From CAZJYI01 sp964550025 (lineage in GTDB: Bacteria > Verrucomicrobiota > Kiritimatiellia > UBA8416 > CAYOBW01): a stretch of DNA of 64,000 nucleotides. The DNA lies in assembly GCA_964550025.1 (NCBI GenBank), contig CAZJYI010000003.1, positions 62,001 through 126,000 on the forward strand. The letters are read 5' to 3'. Each line of letters opens with the position of its first letter. Position 1 is the stretch's first letter. Shown piece after piece: positions 1 through 8,179 of the stretch. The translations under genes were made by a program, and so were the position numbers. The notes below the pieces were generated by a model. It saw only the letters and a program-made list of their open reading frames with translations. It did no database searches and was not told where the DNA came from.

Positions 1-723
1 GACTCTGCCCGAACCGCTTTCGTCGGCAAAGACGGCCCCGGCCCTGCCAAGGGTAACAATCACGAAGCGGTGACCGCCCGCTTCGCGCAACGAAACCGCA
101 AGCCGCGCGGCGCTGTCGCGATCCTCGGGCTCAAGCGTCACCCCCAACAGCGCGGCGGCCTCTGTCTCGTTCACGATCAGGGCGTGCACGGCAGCGTCCG
201 GCTTGAGGCTCAGATCCTGGGCCGGCGCGTAGTTCAGCATCGCCGGCCGACCGTGCTTCGCCGCCAGCTCCAACGCAGTCCTGTTCGACGCTGCCGGTAT
301 CTCCTGCTGGAGCACAATCCAGTCGCTGGCCGCGATGACGTCTTCGGCGGCGTGCACGCGCTCCGGCGTCACCCGGCAGTTGGCTCCCGGCGCGACCGTG
401 AGGTAGTTGTCGCCCCGGGCATCAAACATAATCAGCGCCGACCCGCCCGCCATGTCCGGCTCAAGCATCACGTGCGCTGTGTCGATGTCATCGGCCCGCA
501 GGTTGGCCAGGTAGGTTTCGCCCGTCGCGTCGGCGCCGAGGGCTCCGACGAAGGTCACGTCGCCGCCGGCTCGAGCCGCGGCCACCGCCTGGTTGCCGCC
601 CTTTCCGCCGAAGGCCTGAAAGAACTTCCCGTCAGTAACGGTCTCCCCCAGGGAAGGCAGACGCCCAACCTGCATGATGTAGTCGACATTCGCGCTGCCG
701 ATAACAGTGATCGTGGGCTTCAT
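1..723 (-). CDS. rbsK: Ribokinase (PfkB family), C-terminus cut by window edge
   Basis: Cytosolic sugar kinase that would phosphorylate ribose, or a related sugar, at the expense of ATP. The protein starts MKPTITVIGSANVDY and carries the PfkB signature 1 region GGKGGNQAVAAAR at about residues 39-51, followed by the expected substrate-domain pattern. The C-terminal third, with the catalytic GAGD motif, lies outside the window, so activity cannot be checked. The ATG at 721-723 follows the stop of the upstream secreted PQQ protein after two bases, so the two are almost certainly co-transcribed. The family call is firm. Ribose specificity is the default reading for this signature and could be another ribokinase-group sugar. 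Confidence 0.9.
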   Translation of the reverse strand, partial: MKPTITVIGSANVDYIMQVGRLPSLGETVTDGKFFQAFGGKGGNQAVAAARAGGDVTFVGALGADATGETYLANLRADDIDTAHVMLEPDMAGGSALIMFDARGDNYLTVAPGANCRVTPERVHAAEDVIAASDWIVLQQEIPAASNRTALELAAKHGRPAMLNYAPAQDLSLKPDAAVHALIVNETEAAALLGVTLEPEDRDSAARLAVSLREAGGHRFVIVTLGRAGAVFADESGSGRV

Positions 724-725
724 TG

Positions 726-3700
726 TCACCTCCTCCGTCCGCCCAGGCACTGCACTGTGCCGGCCTGCGTGGAGAGGTAGAGTTTGCCGCCGGCGGCGAT
801 GAGGCCGTCGAATACGGGCATGGCGGTGAGCGCCTGCTGCCCGAGCTTCCCGCCATCTTTTGCGGAGATAACCCGGAGCTGAACGCCTTTCCTGCCTTCG
901 ATGGCGGCGTAGGGATCGTCCTCGGGGATCACGTCAGGTACGCCGGCCATGACCAACTTGTCGCCGGCCAATACCATACCCAGAGCGCGGAGGGGGATCT
1001 GCTTCTTCCACTTCGGCGGGTTGGCGCGCGAGAAACCGGGCCCCTTTTCGCGGTTGATGGACTTCTGGGTCAAAATCGGGTCATTCCCATTGTCGTCCGC
1101 CGTCAGCGCGTAGCCCGCCTTGCCGGGCGTGAAGGCCGGGCTGAGGCGCAGCCGCTCGGTGAAGACGTGGAGAGCGTAGGTTGTCGTTTCGTCGAAGACC
1201 AGGATCTGGCCCGTCTTCGGGGCGGCGTTGGCATAGTAGAAGCCCGGCCACTGGGTGCTGTAGGTCCAGAAACTGCGATCATACCACGTGTCGTCCAGAA
1301 AGCCGCTCGTGGCCACGAGATGGCGTCCGCCCTTGCGGTTGCCAAGCCCGGACGCGCGCGCTCCCGTAACATCCTTGAGCTGCTTGTCGAACGCCATCTG
1401 GTAGAGGAAAATGTGGTTGCCGTCGGTGACGAGGATGTCGGACTTCGTGCCCTCCATGTCGAAGGGGCGACCCTTGTCCTTGTAGACATCCGGCCAGGGG
1501 CCGTCCACGGTGGTTTCGTGAAGCAGCTTGCCGGTCTTCGGGTCGAGGGCGCAGAGGCGCACGCCGCCGTCGAGATAGCTGGAATGCCCGACAGCCGTAT
1601 AGGCCACGCCGTCGAGCACGAGCACGCTGCCGTGGACCGGCCACGGAGACGCAACCTGGCCGTACGCGACCACGCGGCGGTCTTCGGGGGCGGCGCGGTA
1701 ACGCCAGCAGAGCTCGCCGCTATCCGCGCGCAGGCAGTACAGCCACCCGTCGTGGCTTCCGAAGAGAAGTAGCCCCTCGTGCACCGTGGGCGGTGAATCC
1801 ACGCGCCCGCCGGTCGTGTAGCTCCAGGTGGCCTTGCCGGTCGCCGCGTCGAGGCAGGTCACACGGTGCGCATCGATCTCGGCAACGTAGAGTCTCCCGC
1901 CGGCAATGACCGGCGGTGAGAGCTTGCCGGCCAACTTCGTCTCCCAGGCCGGCTTCAGCGTCGTGGGTACGGCCGTCTTCGTGTGCCCGCTGCGCAGCGG
2001 GTCGCGACGGTAGGTGGGCCAATCGGGGGAAGTGGCAAGTGGCGAGTGGCGAGCGGCGAGGGCGGAAGCCGTGGCGTAGGCGGGACCTCTTTCGAGCCTC
2101 GGGGAAGCCGCGGCACTGCGCTTCTCCTCGGCGGCGAGGGCGAGGAAGCCGGTGAGCTTGACGCCGGGATAGCAGAAGCAGTGGTGCGAGGGAACGTACA
2201 GCAGGCCGTTGCAGGGCAGAAACCCATAGTGGCAGGTCGCGCGCAGCCAGTCGTGGCGCATATGGTTCTTGCCTTCGAGGTCGATGAACTCGATGCCGCG
2301 CTTGGTCAGCATGAGGTAGCGCTCCGACGCCTTGCTGCGGTAGCAACGGAAATGGTGTTGCGGGCTGATGAGCTGGGGAATATTGGTGGTCTTCTTCACT
2401 TCCCCGGTCTTGAGATCGCGCCCCTCGCGCTTCACGGCCGTGCGCTCGCGGGAATGCGACCCCGGTGTGTCGCCGCCCCATACGACTCCGTCGGCCACGA
2501 ACAGGTCGCCAGGATGGCTGATCCCCGGGCCGCCGGACCTTGGTCCCGTCCAAAGCTCCTTCCCGTCCATTGCCGCGAACGCCTTGACTCCCTTTGCGCT
2601 CGTGTACAGGACGACGTCATCGACCATCACCAGCGTCCCGACGGAGTGGCGCGACCCCCCGACTCGCGGCGCCTCCGTGGCCCACTCCTGTTTGCCCGTC
2701 TTGAGGTCGAGACAGACGACGCGCTCCCCACCGTGGAAACACACACGCCCTTGGTTCGCTGCCAGGGTCAGAATACCGACCGTTCGCGGCGGGTTCCGCC
2801 ACAGCTCGCGGCCTGAGGCGGCATCCACGGCAACCAGTACGGCCGGGCCCGGGGCGTTGATGGTCCATTCGTGCGGGTTGAGCCGCCGCTTGGAATTCTT
2901 GGGGGCTCCGGTCGCCACGCTCAGCTTGTCGCGGACGCACAGCACGAGCACGCCGTCGCTGACGATCATTTCGTCGGTGCCCATCGTCTTGGGAAGGGTG
3001 CGCAGCACTTTGCCCGTGGCGGCGTCGAGCACCGTGACCGGCGCCTTGTAGCCCAGCGTGGCAAAGACGCGCGGACCGTCGGTCACGACGCGGCGGTTCA
3101 GCGTCAGCGGCGCGCTCCACATGCCGCGCGTCTGCCACTCGCGCCAGCCCCAGTTCGGAACGGGGCGTTTCCAGAGCTCGACGCCGTTGAAGGCGTCCCG
3201 CGCCATGAGCGACCAGCGCGCCGGAAAACGCAGGTCCGGGAGCCCGAGCATGCCTTCGTCGAGGATGTAGAACATGCGACCCTCGGCGGAGACGATGGCA
3301 TTGAGGCTGGGATTGAACTCGTGGCTGCGCCCCCACAGCGGGCCGCAGACCCAGCGCAGGTGTTTCGGCGGACCGACCTGCGTGTCGGCCGCAACCGCAT
3401 TGCCCCCCGCGTCGTGCAGGTAGTGGGTCCAGTCGTCGATCGTGTTCGGCACCTTCTTCTGCAACGTTGACCAACCGCCATCGCGTGGCGAGTGGCGAGT
3501 GGCGAGTGCGGGGAGTTGGCGTAACGCGGATTCGGTTGTCCGAGACGTCATCACGATACCCCGTGGCGCCAAAACCCTCTGGATCTCATCACTGATCACT
3601 GGTGACTGACCACTGATCACTACCAAGTTCACCAGGTTGTCCGCGTACGGCAGCCGTTTCCCCATCAGCCGGTCCACGCTCACCGGACCGTAGAGTCCCG

Positions 3701-3962
3701 CACTCTGGATATGTCGCCGCGCAGCGTCGACCTTGGCCTCGTCGTCGTCGAGCCCGTGCACAATGTAGCGGTCGTTGACGCGCAGGGCGGCGGTGAGTCT
3801 GCCGTCATTGCTGCCCAGGTGGACAACGAGCCCGCCCCGGACGCCGGATGCCTCGATGAGCTGCTGTGCCTGTTGCTTCTCACCTGCGCCGATGCAGCAG
3901 CAGGCAAGGGCGAAAAGGACTGCGGTCGTAATAGAGCGGATGATCGTGGCTGGTTTGCGCAT
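726..3962 (-). CDS. Secreted methyltransferase-fold / PQQ-like beta-propeller fusion protein
   Basis: A 1078-residue exported protein. It has an N-terminal hydrophobic signal segment (about residues 9-26). Next comes a region resembling a class I SAM methyltransferase: VVHLGSNDGRLTAAL at about 46-60 as motif I, HGLDDDEAKVDAARRHI as motif II, and LPYADNLVNLVV then EIQRVLAPRG as later strands. The rest is a large PQQ_2-type propeller with repeated 'LDAATGK..W' blades in two halves. Export makes genuine SAM-dependent activity unlikely, so the fold is probably used for binding. A full-length paralog lies at 50386-53601. The start ATG at 3960-3962 has GAGGGA upstream. It is two bases upstream of the ribokinase gene. 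Several simple-sequence stretches lie inside the reading frame. Substrate unknown. Confidence 0.85.
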   Translation of the reverse strand: MRKPATIIRSITTAVLFALACCCIGAGEKQQAQQLIEASGVRGGLVVHLGSNDGRLTAALRVNDRYIVHGLDDDEAKVDAARRHIQSAGLYGPVSVDRLMGKRLPYADNLVNLVVISGQSPVISDEIQRVLAPRGIVMTSRTTESALRQLPALATRHSPRDGGWSTLQKKVPNTIDDWTHYLHDAGGNAVAADTQVGPPKHLRWVCGPLWGRSHEFNPSLNAIVSAEGRMFYILDEGMLGLPDLRFPARWSLMARDAFNGVELWKRPVPNWGWREWQTRGMWSAPLTLNRRVVTDGPRVFATLGYKAPVTVLDAATGKVLRTLPKTMGTDEMIVSDGVLVLCVRDKLSVATGAPKNSKRRLNPHEWTINAPGPAVLVAVDAASGRELWRNPPRTVGILTLAANQGRVCFHGGERVVCLDLKTGKQEWATEAPRVGGSRHSVGTLVMVDDVVLYTSAKGVKAFAAMDGKELWTGPRSGGPGISHPGDLFVADGVVWGGDTPGSHSRERTAVKREGRDLKTGEVKKTTNIPQLISPQHHFRCYRSKASERYLMLTKRGIEFIDLEGKNHMRHDWLRATCHYGFLPCNGLLYVPSHHCFCYPGVKLTGFLALAAEEKRSAAASPRLERGPAYATASALAARHSPLATSPDWPTYRRDPLRSGHTKTAVPTTLKPAWETKLAGKLSPPVIAGGRLYVAEIDAHRVTCLDAATGKATWSYTTGGRVDSPPTVHEGLLLFGSHDGWLYCLRADSGELCWRYRAAPEDRRVVAYGQVASPWPVHGSVLVLDGVAYTAVGHSSYLDGGVRLCALDPKTGKLLHETTVDGPWPDVYKDKGRPFDMEGTKSDILVTDGNHIFLYQMAFDKQLKDVTGARASGLGNRKGGRHLVATSGFLDDTWYDRSFWTYSTQWPGFYYANAAPKTGQILVFDETTTYALHVFTERLRLSPAFTPGKAGYALTADDNGNDPILTQKSINREKGPGFSRANPPKWKKQIPLRALGMVLAGDKLVMAGVPDVIPEDDPYAAIEGRKGVQLRVISAKDGGKLGQQALTAMPVFDGLIAAGGKLYLSTQAGTVQCLGGRRR
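2031..2062. repeat. In-frame simple repeat (GTGGCGA units) inside the PQQ gene
   Basis: Imperfect tandem copies of 'agtggcga' sit within the PQQ protein's coding sequence and encode 'LAARHSPLAT' on the minus strand. The paralog at 50386-53601 has an unrelated short linker at the same place, just before 'WPTYR', so this looks like a repeat expansion accepted in a loop between two propeller halves. Confidence 0.7.
3485..3508. repeat. Second in-frame GTGGCGA repeat inside the PQQ gene
   Basis: About three and a half tandem copies of 'gtggcga' encode 'LATRHSP' on the minus strand, between the methyltransferase-like domain and the 'DDWTHYLHDAGGN' segment. The paralog is shorter by roughly 20 residues at this point, which marks the stretch as an insertion. 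Confidence 0.7.
3588..3620. repeat. GATCACTGGTGACTGACCACTGATCAC-type simple repeat in coding sequence
   Basis: An alternating 'actgatcact ggtgact' pattern, of a type often seen as noncoding simple sequence, is read in frame here as 'LVVISGQSPVISDE'. It falls in the penultimate strand region of the methyltransferase-like domain, where the paralog reads 'LFVAEGTKLPPAEE'. Confidence 0.55.
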
Positions 3963-4040
3963 AGCTCATTCCCTCGGGATTGGTGATTTATCCGGTCACC
4001 GTATCACCTCTTCCGCCGCCATGCACGCGCTGAACTACGT

Positions 4041-4066
4041 ATCCCACACCCTATGAGGTGTGGGAT
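4041..4066. promoter_or_regulatory. Perfect palindrome ATCCCACACC-N6-GGTGTGGGAT
   Basis: A perfect inverted repeat with 10-base arms and a 6-base centre lies in the 310-base gap between two divergent genes. It is about 80 bases upstream of the minus-strand PQQ gene and 207 upstream of the plus-strand gene. Degenerate copies with the same CACACC/GGTGTG core occur at 6315-6340 and 46462-46490, and the sequence left of the first two copies is also alike ('cacgcgctg'). This could be an operator for a dimeric regulator or a small dispersed repeat. The rest of the gap holds only the promoter listed next. Confidence 0.6.
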
Positions 4067-4190
4067 AGCAGAAGCATCCCGACCGAGCATCTGCGGCTTG
4101 CCGTTTCCGCTCGATGCGTAGTCGCGTGCCACCGCGACCGTGTCCCAGAATCGCCGAGGCAAAAGACGGTGGTAGGGCTGGATAAAGGCT

Positions 4191-4219
4191 TTGCAGGACC
4201 ACGACCTTGGCGCTATGAT
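4191..4219 (+). promoter_or_regulatory. Candidate sigma-70-type promoter for the secreted protein at 4273
   Basis: TTGCAG, a 17-base spacer and TATGAT sit 53 bases before the ATG. The -10 matches the consensus at five of six positions and the -35 at its first three. No competing signal is seen in the gap on this strand. Confidence 0.5.
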
Positions 4220-4272
4220 GGCTACGACATCGTATGTTTTTCGCAGTGCCATAACTGAGGAGGATCTGCGTG

Positions 4273-5175
4273 ATGAAACCGGCCGCATCTGCCTTGATTG
4301 CCGTTCTTGCCCTGCTCGCCTGCTTCTCCACCCCTGCCAGCGAGCTCCGGGTAGACGGAGGGACGCTGACAGTCGGCGCCGAGATCACCACTGACCGTGT
4401 CACCATCGGCACCCTCGCCACACTGGCCGGGAACGGTCGTATCACGGCTATCACGGACGTCCATGGCGCCGTCTCACCGGGCGTCAGCATCGAGGACGTC
4501 GCGGAGTTACGCATCGACCCCAACATCACCTTTCATACCGGAAGCGCCTTCCTCTGCCACGCGCTGACTGACACGGGTGTCGACCGCATCGTAACAACGG
4601 GATACTGCCTCGGCATGTGCCAGGTCGTCGTCAGCCGCTCACCCGGGGCGATTCCGGTCGGCCAGATCGTCATCAAGAAGTGGTCGGCGGAGGGATTCGA
4701 GAACTTCACGCTGGTTGGTCCGCTCGCCGCGGAGTTCGAGCTGTGGGACAAGGACATCCAGCTCGAGTTGACCGACCTGGTCGGCGACAGCGACCATGAC
4801 ACACTGCCCGATTGGTGGGAGCTGAAGTACTGCGGCGCCCGCAACGGCTGGGCCAGGCCGGGTCACAACCAAGACGGCGACGGCATGGATGACGACGAGG
4901 AGTACGTTGCGGGAACCGACCCGGGTGACAGGAGCTCGGAGTTGAGCATTACGGAGATCGAGGAGACAGACCCGAGCACGGTCAGCCTGACGTGGAACAG
5001 TGTCAGCAACCGCGTCTACACGGTCGAAATGAGCGAGGGACTGACACAGGCAGACGCCGGTTTCTTCCCGATCGACTTGGATATCCCGGGAACTCCGCCG
5101 CGCAACACGCGCATCGTTGAGAAGAGTACAGCAACCCAGACGGCAAACTACCGTGTGAGAGTAAAGCGCCCTTAG
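4273..5175 (+). CDS. Secreted protein with thrombospondin-3-like calcium loop and C-terminal beta domain
   Basis: About 300 residues with a clear signal peptide (MKPAASALIAVLALLACFSTPAS). The middle is an unassigned beta-rich region ending in 'VIKKWSAEGFENFTLVGPL'. A 'GDSDHDTLPDWWEL' stretch and 'NQDGDGMDDDEEYVAGTDP' then form an acidic, calcium-binding-type module, followed by a short 'VSLTWNSVSNRVYTVE' beta domain. The same C-terminal arrangement is in the proteins at 14219 and 55404, which suggests a shared surface or export module. GAGGAGG lies 9 bases before ATG 4273. An in-frame GTG three bases earlier is possible. It lies 35 bases upstream of the next gene, so they probably share a transcript. 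No enzymatic function is proposed. Confidence 0.8.
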   Translation: MKPAASALIAVLALLACFSTPASELRVDGGTLTVGAEITTDRVTIGTLATLAGNGRITAITDVHGAVSPGVSIEDVAELRIDPNITFHTGSAFLCHALTDTGVDRIVTTGYCLGMCQVVVSRSPGAIPVGQIVIKKWSAEGFENFTLVGPLAAEFELWDKDIQLELTDLVGDSDHDTLPDWWELKYCGARNGWARPGHNQDGDGMDDDEEYVAGTDPGDRSSELSITEIEETDPSTVSLTWNSVSNRVYTVEMSEGLTQADAGFFPIDLDIPGTPPRNTRIVEKSTATQTANYRVRVKRP

Positions 5176-5210
5176 CGGGCGCAAGGCAGTCAAGAGGGAG
5201 GGCAATCGTC

Positions 5211-6233
5211 ATGAAAAGAGTTCCTGTCATATCAGCCATTCTGTCCGTGCTGATGGGGCTGACAACCTTCGTCGCTCTGGCCGGCGACGTCGAAGTCAAG
5301 CTCGACACCTCCGACGGCGGCAGCGGCCTCGTCGTCAAGGACGCCAATGGTGAGGTAATACTTCGTATGCTTTCCGACGGTACGTTCCTTGTCGGTGAGG
5401 ACAGCAACAGGGTTCCCGCCCTCCGGCTGGCGGAGGACTGCGTCATCGTAGGCGGTCGCCGGAACGCGGTGTCGGGACGGCAGGCGGCGGTGATGGGGGG
5501 CGACTACAATGTTGCCACGAACAACCGGGCTGCCGTGGCAGGAGGGCAGTACGGCGTTGCGGGCGGCACGGCCTCGTTTGTCGGGGGAGGGGAAAGAAAC
5601 GAAGCGACCGGCGATAACAGTGCCGTGCTCGGCGGCTCATCGAACAAGGCCCGGGGCGACAACAGCGTCGCGATGGGCACTGACGCCGAAGCAGAGCACG
5701 GCTACTCGTTCGTGTGGAACTCCCGGTTGGGTGAGACCTTCGCGTCTACGTTGCGCGGCCAGTTCCTGGTATCCGTGGACCGTGGCGTCGGCATCAACAC
5801 AAACGAACCCGCGGCCGCCCTGCACGTGAACGGGGATGCCGTCATCGGCGCCAAAGCACCCAGGTATGGCATGCAGCACGTTTCTCTCGACGGTTCGAGC
5901 GACACACTCTTCACCCATCCCGCCGCCGACGTGACGCTCCAATGGAGCCACGCCACGCGCGCACTCAGTGTACATAGCGGGGAATCCCAGGGCACCTACT
6001 ACGACGTAGGCATTACGCGGACACCCACTGTGACAAGCGGCACAGCCGTCAACGTTGTCGGCAAGTCCGACGATCTCGATGGCGGAGACGCAATCGCGGT
6101 GACGAACCCGGTTGCGCACGCCGCGGGGTGGCGCGTAACGGTGGTTAGAGAGAACGCCAGCGCGCCGGGGTTCATATTCGACGGAACCGGTTACGCCGAC
6201 AGCGTCGGCGGCCTGGTGACATATTGGTACTGA
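5211..6233 (+). CDS. Secreted protein with YadA-head-like repeats
   Basis: 340 residues. A signal peptide (MKRVPVISAILSVLMG..ALA) is followed by a short beta segment and, at about residues 80-150, tandem units of the type 'GGxxNxAxGxxAavxGGxxNxA' (for example VVGGRRNAVSGRQAAVMGG and VLGGSSNKARGDNSVAMG). These resemble the left-handed beta-roll head of trimeric autotransporter adhesins. A 'GVGINTNEPAAALHVNG' element follows, typical of the stalk in tail-fibre and trimeric surface proteins. No YadA membrane anchor follows and the protein ends 'GGLVTYWY'. The ATG is preceded by GGGAGG. It is probably co-expressed with the secreted protein 35 bases upstream. Likely a trimeric extracellular fibre. 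Partner unknown. Confidence 0.75.
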   Translation: MKRVPVISAILSVLMGLTTFVALAGDVEVKLDTSDGGSGLVVKDANGEVILRMLSDGTFLVGEDSNRVPALRLAEDCVIVGGRRNAVSGRQAAVMGGDYNVATNNRAAVAGGQYGVAGGTASFVGGGERNEATGDNSAVLGGSSNKARGDNSVAMGTDAEAEHGYSFVWNSRLGETFASTLRGQFLVSVDRGVGINTNEPAAALHVNGDAVIGAKAPRYGMQHVSLDGSSDTLFTHPAADVTLQWSHATRALSVHSGESQGTYYDVGITRTPTVTSGTAVNVVGKSDDLDGGDAIAVTNPVAHAAGWRVTVVRENASAPGFIFDGTGYADSVGGLVTYWY

Positions 6234-6647
6234 TGCAGTCTACCTCCGTGGAGCGACGCTCGGTCAGAGTCACCACAGCACCGCTTGCGGCGCCACACAC
6301 GCGCTGGATCACGTACCCCATACTTCATAGAGTGTGAGGTGGCAAGAGTACGCGATACAAGTATGTTCGTTTTGCCGCTCTGCCGCTTCGCGTCGGGACG
6401 GACAACGTACATGCTATGGGTCACCCGCTGAGAATCTGTGGTACGAGGTTTCTTGATAGAACAGGCACATTGGTACTAGAGTCTCAACGATCGGTACTGT
6501 GATATGGTCTCCGCCGCCGTTGTGCACGCAAGGCTTCTGCGACAGCACTGGCATGTCGCAAAACGCCGACGCGATGGATTGCGAGTTGCGAATGACAGGC
6601 ACGGGCGGGCAGATTCGTTTTCGGCTGCTCCTCGTAGAAGGTGAGCA
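6234..6647. other. Intergenic region, no gene seen
   Basis: This 414-base gap between the adhesin-like protein and the ATPase holds one degenerate palindrome (listed separately). A possible weak TTGATA-N15-TACTAG pair lies at 6453-6479. I see no open reading frame with coding character on either strand and no RNA gene. Confidence 0.6.
6315..6340. repeat. Degenerate copy of the CACACC/GGTGTG palindrome
   Basis: ACCCCATACT, a 6-base centre and AGTGTGAGGT: the arms pair with two mismatches. About 60 bases around it align with the region of the perfect palindrome at 4041-4066, including 'cacgcgctg' on the left. It lies 82 bases after a stop codon and 308 bases before the ATPase start. Confidence 0.55.
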
Positions 6648-8177
6648 ATGATAACCCGACTGAAAGTGAACGGTTTTAAGAATCTGGTTGATGTGGATAT
6701 TCGGTTTGGACCGTTCACGTGTATTGCCGGACCGAACGCCGTGGGGAAGTCAAACCTCTTCGATGCCATCCGTTTTCTCAGCATGCTGGCCAACGAGACG
6801 CTGATGAAGGCCGCGCTCTCAATACGGAATGAAACAGCACGGAACGCAGATGTCAGAAGCCTGTTCCACCGCGTGGGCAACGAGATCGCCGAACGAATGT
6901 CTTTTGAGATCGAGATGATCGCACCGAGAGAAGCGATTGACGACCTTGGGCAGGTTGCACATGCAACGGCCAATTTCCTTAAGTACACACTCGAGCTGCA
7001 GTACAAGCCCCAATCACAAACCGGCATGCCGACCTTAAGTCCGATCGAGATTCTGAAGGAAGAGCTGACGCACATTCCGGCTAGCCAGGCCGGCAGGCAC
7101 GTTCTCTTCGACCATAGTCCATCGAAGTGGCGTAAATCTGCCCTTGCCATAAAACACCGCACGGCAGCCTTTATCTCCACCGAGGGTACAGGCGACTCGC
7201 GCGTGATCAAACTGCATCAGGATGGCGGTAGCCGTGGGAGAGCCATAAGCAATCCGGCCACACAGCCTCGGACTGTGCTTTCCGTGGCAAATGCGGCCGA
7301 GAGTCCGACTGTTCTGTGTGCAAAGAGGGAGATGGAGTCTTGGCGACTCCTTCAACTCGAACCGGCAGCGCTACGGGAACCTGACGGTATCAATTCCCCG
7401 TTTCACATCGATACCAACGGCGCCCATCTCCCCGCCACGTTGTTTCACCTGGCCAAGGCCAGTGCGGAAGCGGACCGCAGTAGTCCTGCCTCTGACGAAG
7501 ACGCCGTGTACTGCCGGTTGTCCAACCGTCTGCAGGAGCTCATAGATGACGTAGCGACTATCGTTGTTGACCGTGACGAGAAAAGGGAGCTCTTGACGCT
7601 CGAGGTCGCGGGACGAGACGGAGCTGTCTATCCAGCGAGGTCTCTATCGGATGGCACACTGAGATTCCTCGCCCTCTCGGTGCTCGAGATGGACCCTCAT
7701 GCCCGAGGTGTCGTGTGTCTGGAAGAACCTGAAAACGGCATCCATCCGGAACGAATACCTGCAATGCTGAACTTGCTGCGGGACATTGCAGCGGACCCTG
7801 ACGAGCCAGCAGACGAAACGAACCCGCTCCGGCAGGTCATTGTGAACACCCACTCTCCGGCTGTTGTTCTTGAGGTCCCCGACGATGCTCTGCTGGTGGT
7901 GGAATCCCGCGCTGAGATGCGGGAGAACAGAGTATTCAAGAGGGCCGTCTTCAGCTACTTGCCGGATACATGGCGTGACGGCATAGACCCGAAGGGATGT
8001 ACGATCCACAGGGGGAAGCTTCTGGCCTACCTCAATCCAGTTTCGCCCCGGGGAGAAGTGCTCGATGGATTCTACGCGCGAGTGGGCCGTTCAGTTGTCA
8101 ACAACACGGGCAAGGGACGGTGCCGGGTTGCTGATCGTTCCGACCTGCAGATGCTTCTCCCTCACGTTGCGGAGTGA
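6648..8177 (+). CDS. AAA family (AAA_21/OLD-like) ATPase
   Basis: 509 residues, an SMC/RecF-like ABC-type ATPase without a coiled-coil arm of SMC length. Visible motifs are Walker A GPNAVGKS at 28-35, an ABC-signature-like 'SLSDGTLRFLAL' near 330-340, Walker B 'GVVCLEEPENGIHP' near 354-367 with the catalytic Glu pair, and the switch histidine in 'VIVNTHSPAVV' near 398-408. No TOPRIM domain follows within this protein. The next gene, two bases away, supplies a TOPRIM-like/DUF4276 candidate. Such pairs resemble the split OLD/AriAB type of phage-defence modules, where the ATPase senses and the partner acts. AAGGTGA precedes the ATG. Base composition is lower in GC than neighbouring genes, consistent with transfer. 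Confidence 0.85.
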   Translation: MITRLKVNGFKNLVDVDIRFGPFTCIAGPNAVGKSNLFDAIRFLSMLANETLMKAALSIRNETARNADVRSLFHRVGNEIAERMSFEIEMIAPREAIDDLGQVAHATANFLKYTLELQYKPQSQTGMPTLSPIEILKEELTHIPASQAGRHVLFDHSPSKWRKSALAIKHRTAAFISTEGTGDSRVIKLHQDGGSRGRAISNPATQPRTVLSVANAAESPTVLCAKREMESWRLLQLEPAALREPDGINSPFHIDTNGAHLPATLFHLAKASAEADRSSPASDEDAVYCRLSNRLQELIDDVATIVVDRDEKRELLTLEVAGRDGAVYPARSLSDGTLRFLALSVLEMDPHARGVVCLEEPENGIHPERIPAMLNLLRDIAADPDEPADETNPLRQVIVNTHSPAVVLEVPDDALLVVESRAEMRENRVFKRAVFSYLPDTWRDGIDPKGCTIHRGKLLAYLNPVSPRGEVLDGFYARVGRSVVNNTGKGRCRVADRSDLQMLLPHVAE

Positions 8178-8179
8178 CA

